From Acidobacteriota bacterium (GTDB taxonomy: Bacteria > Acidobacteriota > Terriglobia > Terriglobales > Acidobacteriaceae): a stretch of 45,378 nucleotides of DNA. The notes beneath the pieces are model-generated. The model did not search any database. It was not told the origin of the DNA and saw only the letters and a list, made by a program, of their open reading frames with translations. Positions within the stretch are counted from its first letter, which is position 1; the number at the start of each line of letters is the position of its first letter. Shown here one piece after another: positions 44,902 to 45,378 of the stretch. Location of the stretch: assembly GCA_003224905.1 (NCBI GenBank), contig QIAA01000111.1:1-45378 (forward strand). The letters run 5' to 3'. Made by a program: the position numbers and the translations under genes.

Positions 44902-45378
44902 TACTTGGTTTAAACATGTTTCACGCGGATGCCTCTGCCGCAATTGTGCAAGACGGAAGGGTTGTCTTCGCGATCGCGGAAGAACGTTTGAACCGTGTGA
45001 AGCACTACGCGGGTTTCCCGTCGCTTGCGATTAAGGCTTGCCTTGACGCAGTGGGAGCGAAGATCGCCGACGTGGGTCATGTGGCTATAGGCCAGGACAC
45101 TGACGCAAACCTGGCGAAGAAAGTTCGATACGCGCTCGCCAATCCTGCCAAGCTCTTAAATTTCATCCGCCTGCGACAGCGGAAGCAGGCGATGCGCGAC
45201 CTGCGCGCGTTGATCGCTCAGGCGCTCGATGTCGACCGTAAGCAGTTGCGATTTCAGGAGCATCATCTCGAGCACCACATCGCGCACATTGCCAGCGCTT
45301 ATTACTGTTCACTCTGGGAGCGGGCTGCTGGTTTCAGTTATGACGGTTCCGGTGATTTCGTTTCCACCATGATGGCCC
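44895..45378 (+). CDS. NodU/CmcH-type carbamoyltransferase (3' end outside window)
   Basis: The first 161 codons are present, from an ATG that overlaps the dehydrogenase gene by 7 bp. The N-terminus MLILGLNMFHADASAAIV, then IAEERLNRVKHYAGFP, matches the start of NodU-type carbamoyltransferases. The metal/substrate His cluster is visible in EHHLEHHIAHIASAYY, followed by GFSYDGSGDF. These enzymes transfer a carbamoyl group from carbamoyl phosphate to a sugar or antibiotic hydroxyl via carbamoyl-AMP. The rest, including the C-terminal domain, lies outside the window. Confidence 0.9.
   Translation, partial: MLILGLNMFHADASAAIVQDGRVVFAIAEERLNRVKHYAGFPSLAIKACLDAVGAKIADVGHVAIGQDTDANLAKKVRYALANPAKLLNFIRLRQRKQAMRDLRALIAQALDVDRKQLRFQEHHLEHHIAHIASAYYCSLWERAAGFSYDGSGDFVSTMMA

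Overview
The window looks like part of an Acidobacteriota chromosome, probably class Terriglobia. The clues are the architecture: Ser/Thr kinases fused to a TolB-like propeller or PEGA repeats, an alternative complex III (ACIII) plus caa3 oxidase locus, repeat-rich lipoproteins, and scattered GC-rich palindromic repeats. This is inferred from gene content; there is no rRNA, tRNA or other marker in the window. I saw no insertion sequence, phage gene, CRISPR array or tRNA.

Layout. (1) 1-5000: a left-truncated, apparently active Ser/Thr kinase with a propeller sensor, then small single genes: an exported amidohydrolase, a zinc-ribbon membrane protein, a short PstS-like periplasmic protein and a PilZ protein. 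(2) 5100-6900: msrPQ, the periplasmic methionine-sulfoxide repair pair, behind a perfect 17-bp palindrome. (3) 7000-12900: a four-repeat lipoprotein converging on a four-gene MacB-like ABC operon (two FtsX-type permeases, membrane-fusion protein, ATPase). (4) 13000-15600: an SGLT-type sodium/solute symporter and a trailing conserved hypothetical. (5) 15700-20600: a PEGA-repeat protein whose kinase domain has lost its catalytic residues, a PhoX/DUF839-like secreted protein, and a His/Arg- then Gly/Tyr-rich secreted protein with a clear intrinsic terminator. (6) 20788-21636: 3-hydroxybutyryl-CoA dehydrogenase.

(7) 21676-34717, all on the minus strand: a respiratory supercluster. It runs ActA, ActB, ActC, ActD, ActE, ActF, a small membrane protein of unknown function, a SCO copper chaperone, then cytochrome oxidase subunits II (with fused cytochrome c), I (A2-type), III and IV. 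ACIII oxidises quinol and passes electrons through c-type haem domains to the caa3 oxidase, so one locus encodes the quinol-to-oxygen segment. Two copies of a GC-rich multi-hairpin repeat sit in this locus and appear to supply the start codons of actE and the SCO gene.

(8) 35000-36800: a secreted hypothetical and a thioredoxin reductase. (9) 36900 to the right edge: a glycan or small-molecule assembly cluster with two asparagine-synthase-type amidotransferases, a SAM methyltransferase, a family-2 glycosyltransferase, a fused dehydrogenase/Gfo-Idh-MocA oxidoreductase and a truncated NodU-type carbamoyltransferase. Its last four plus-strand genes are tightly spaced or overlapping and probably one transcript; it continues beyond the window.
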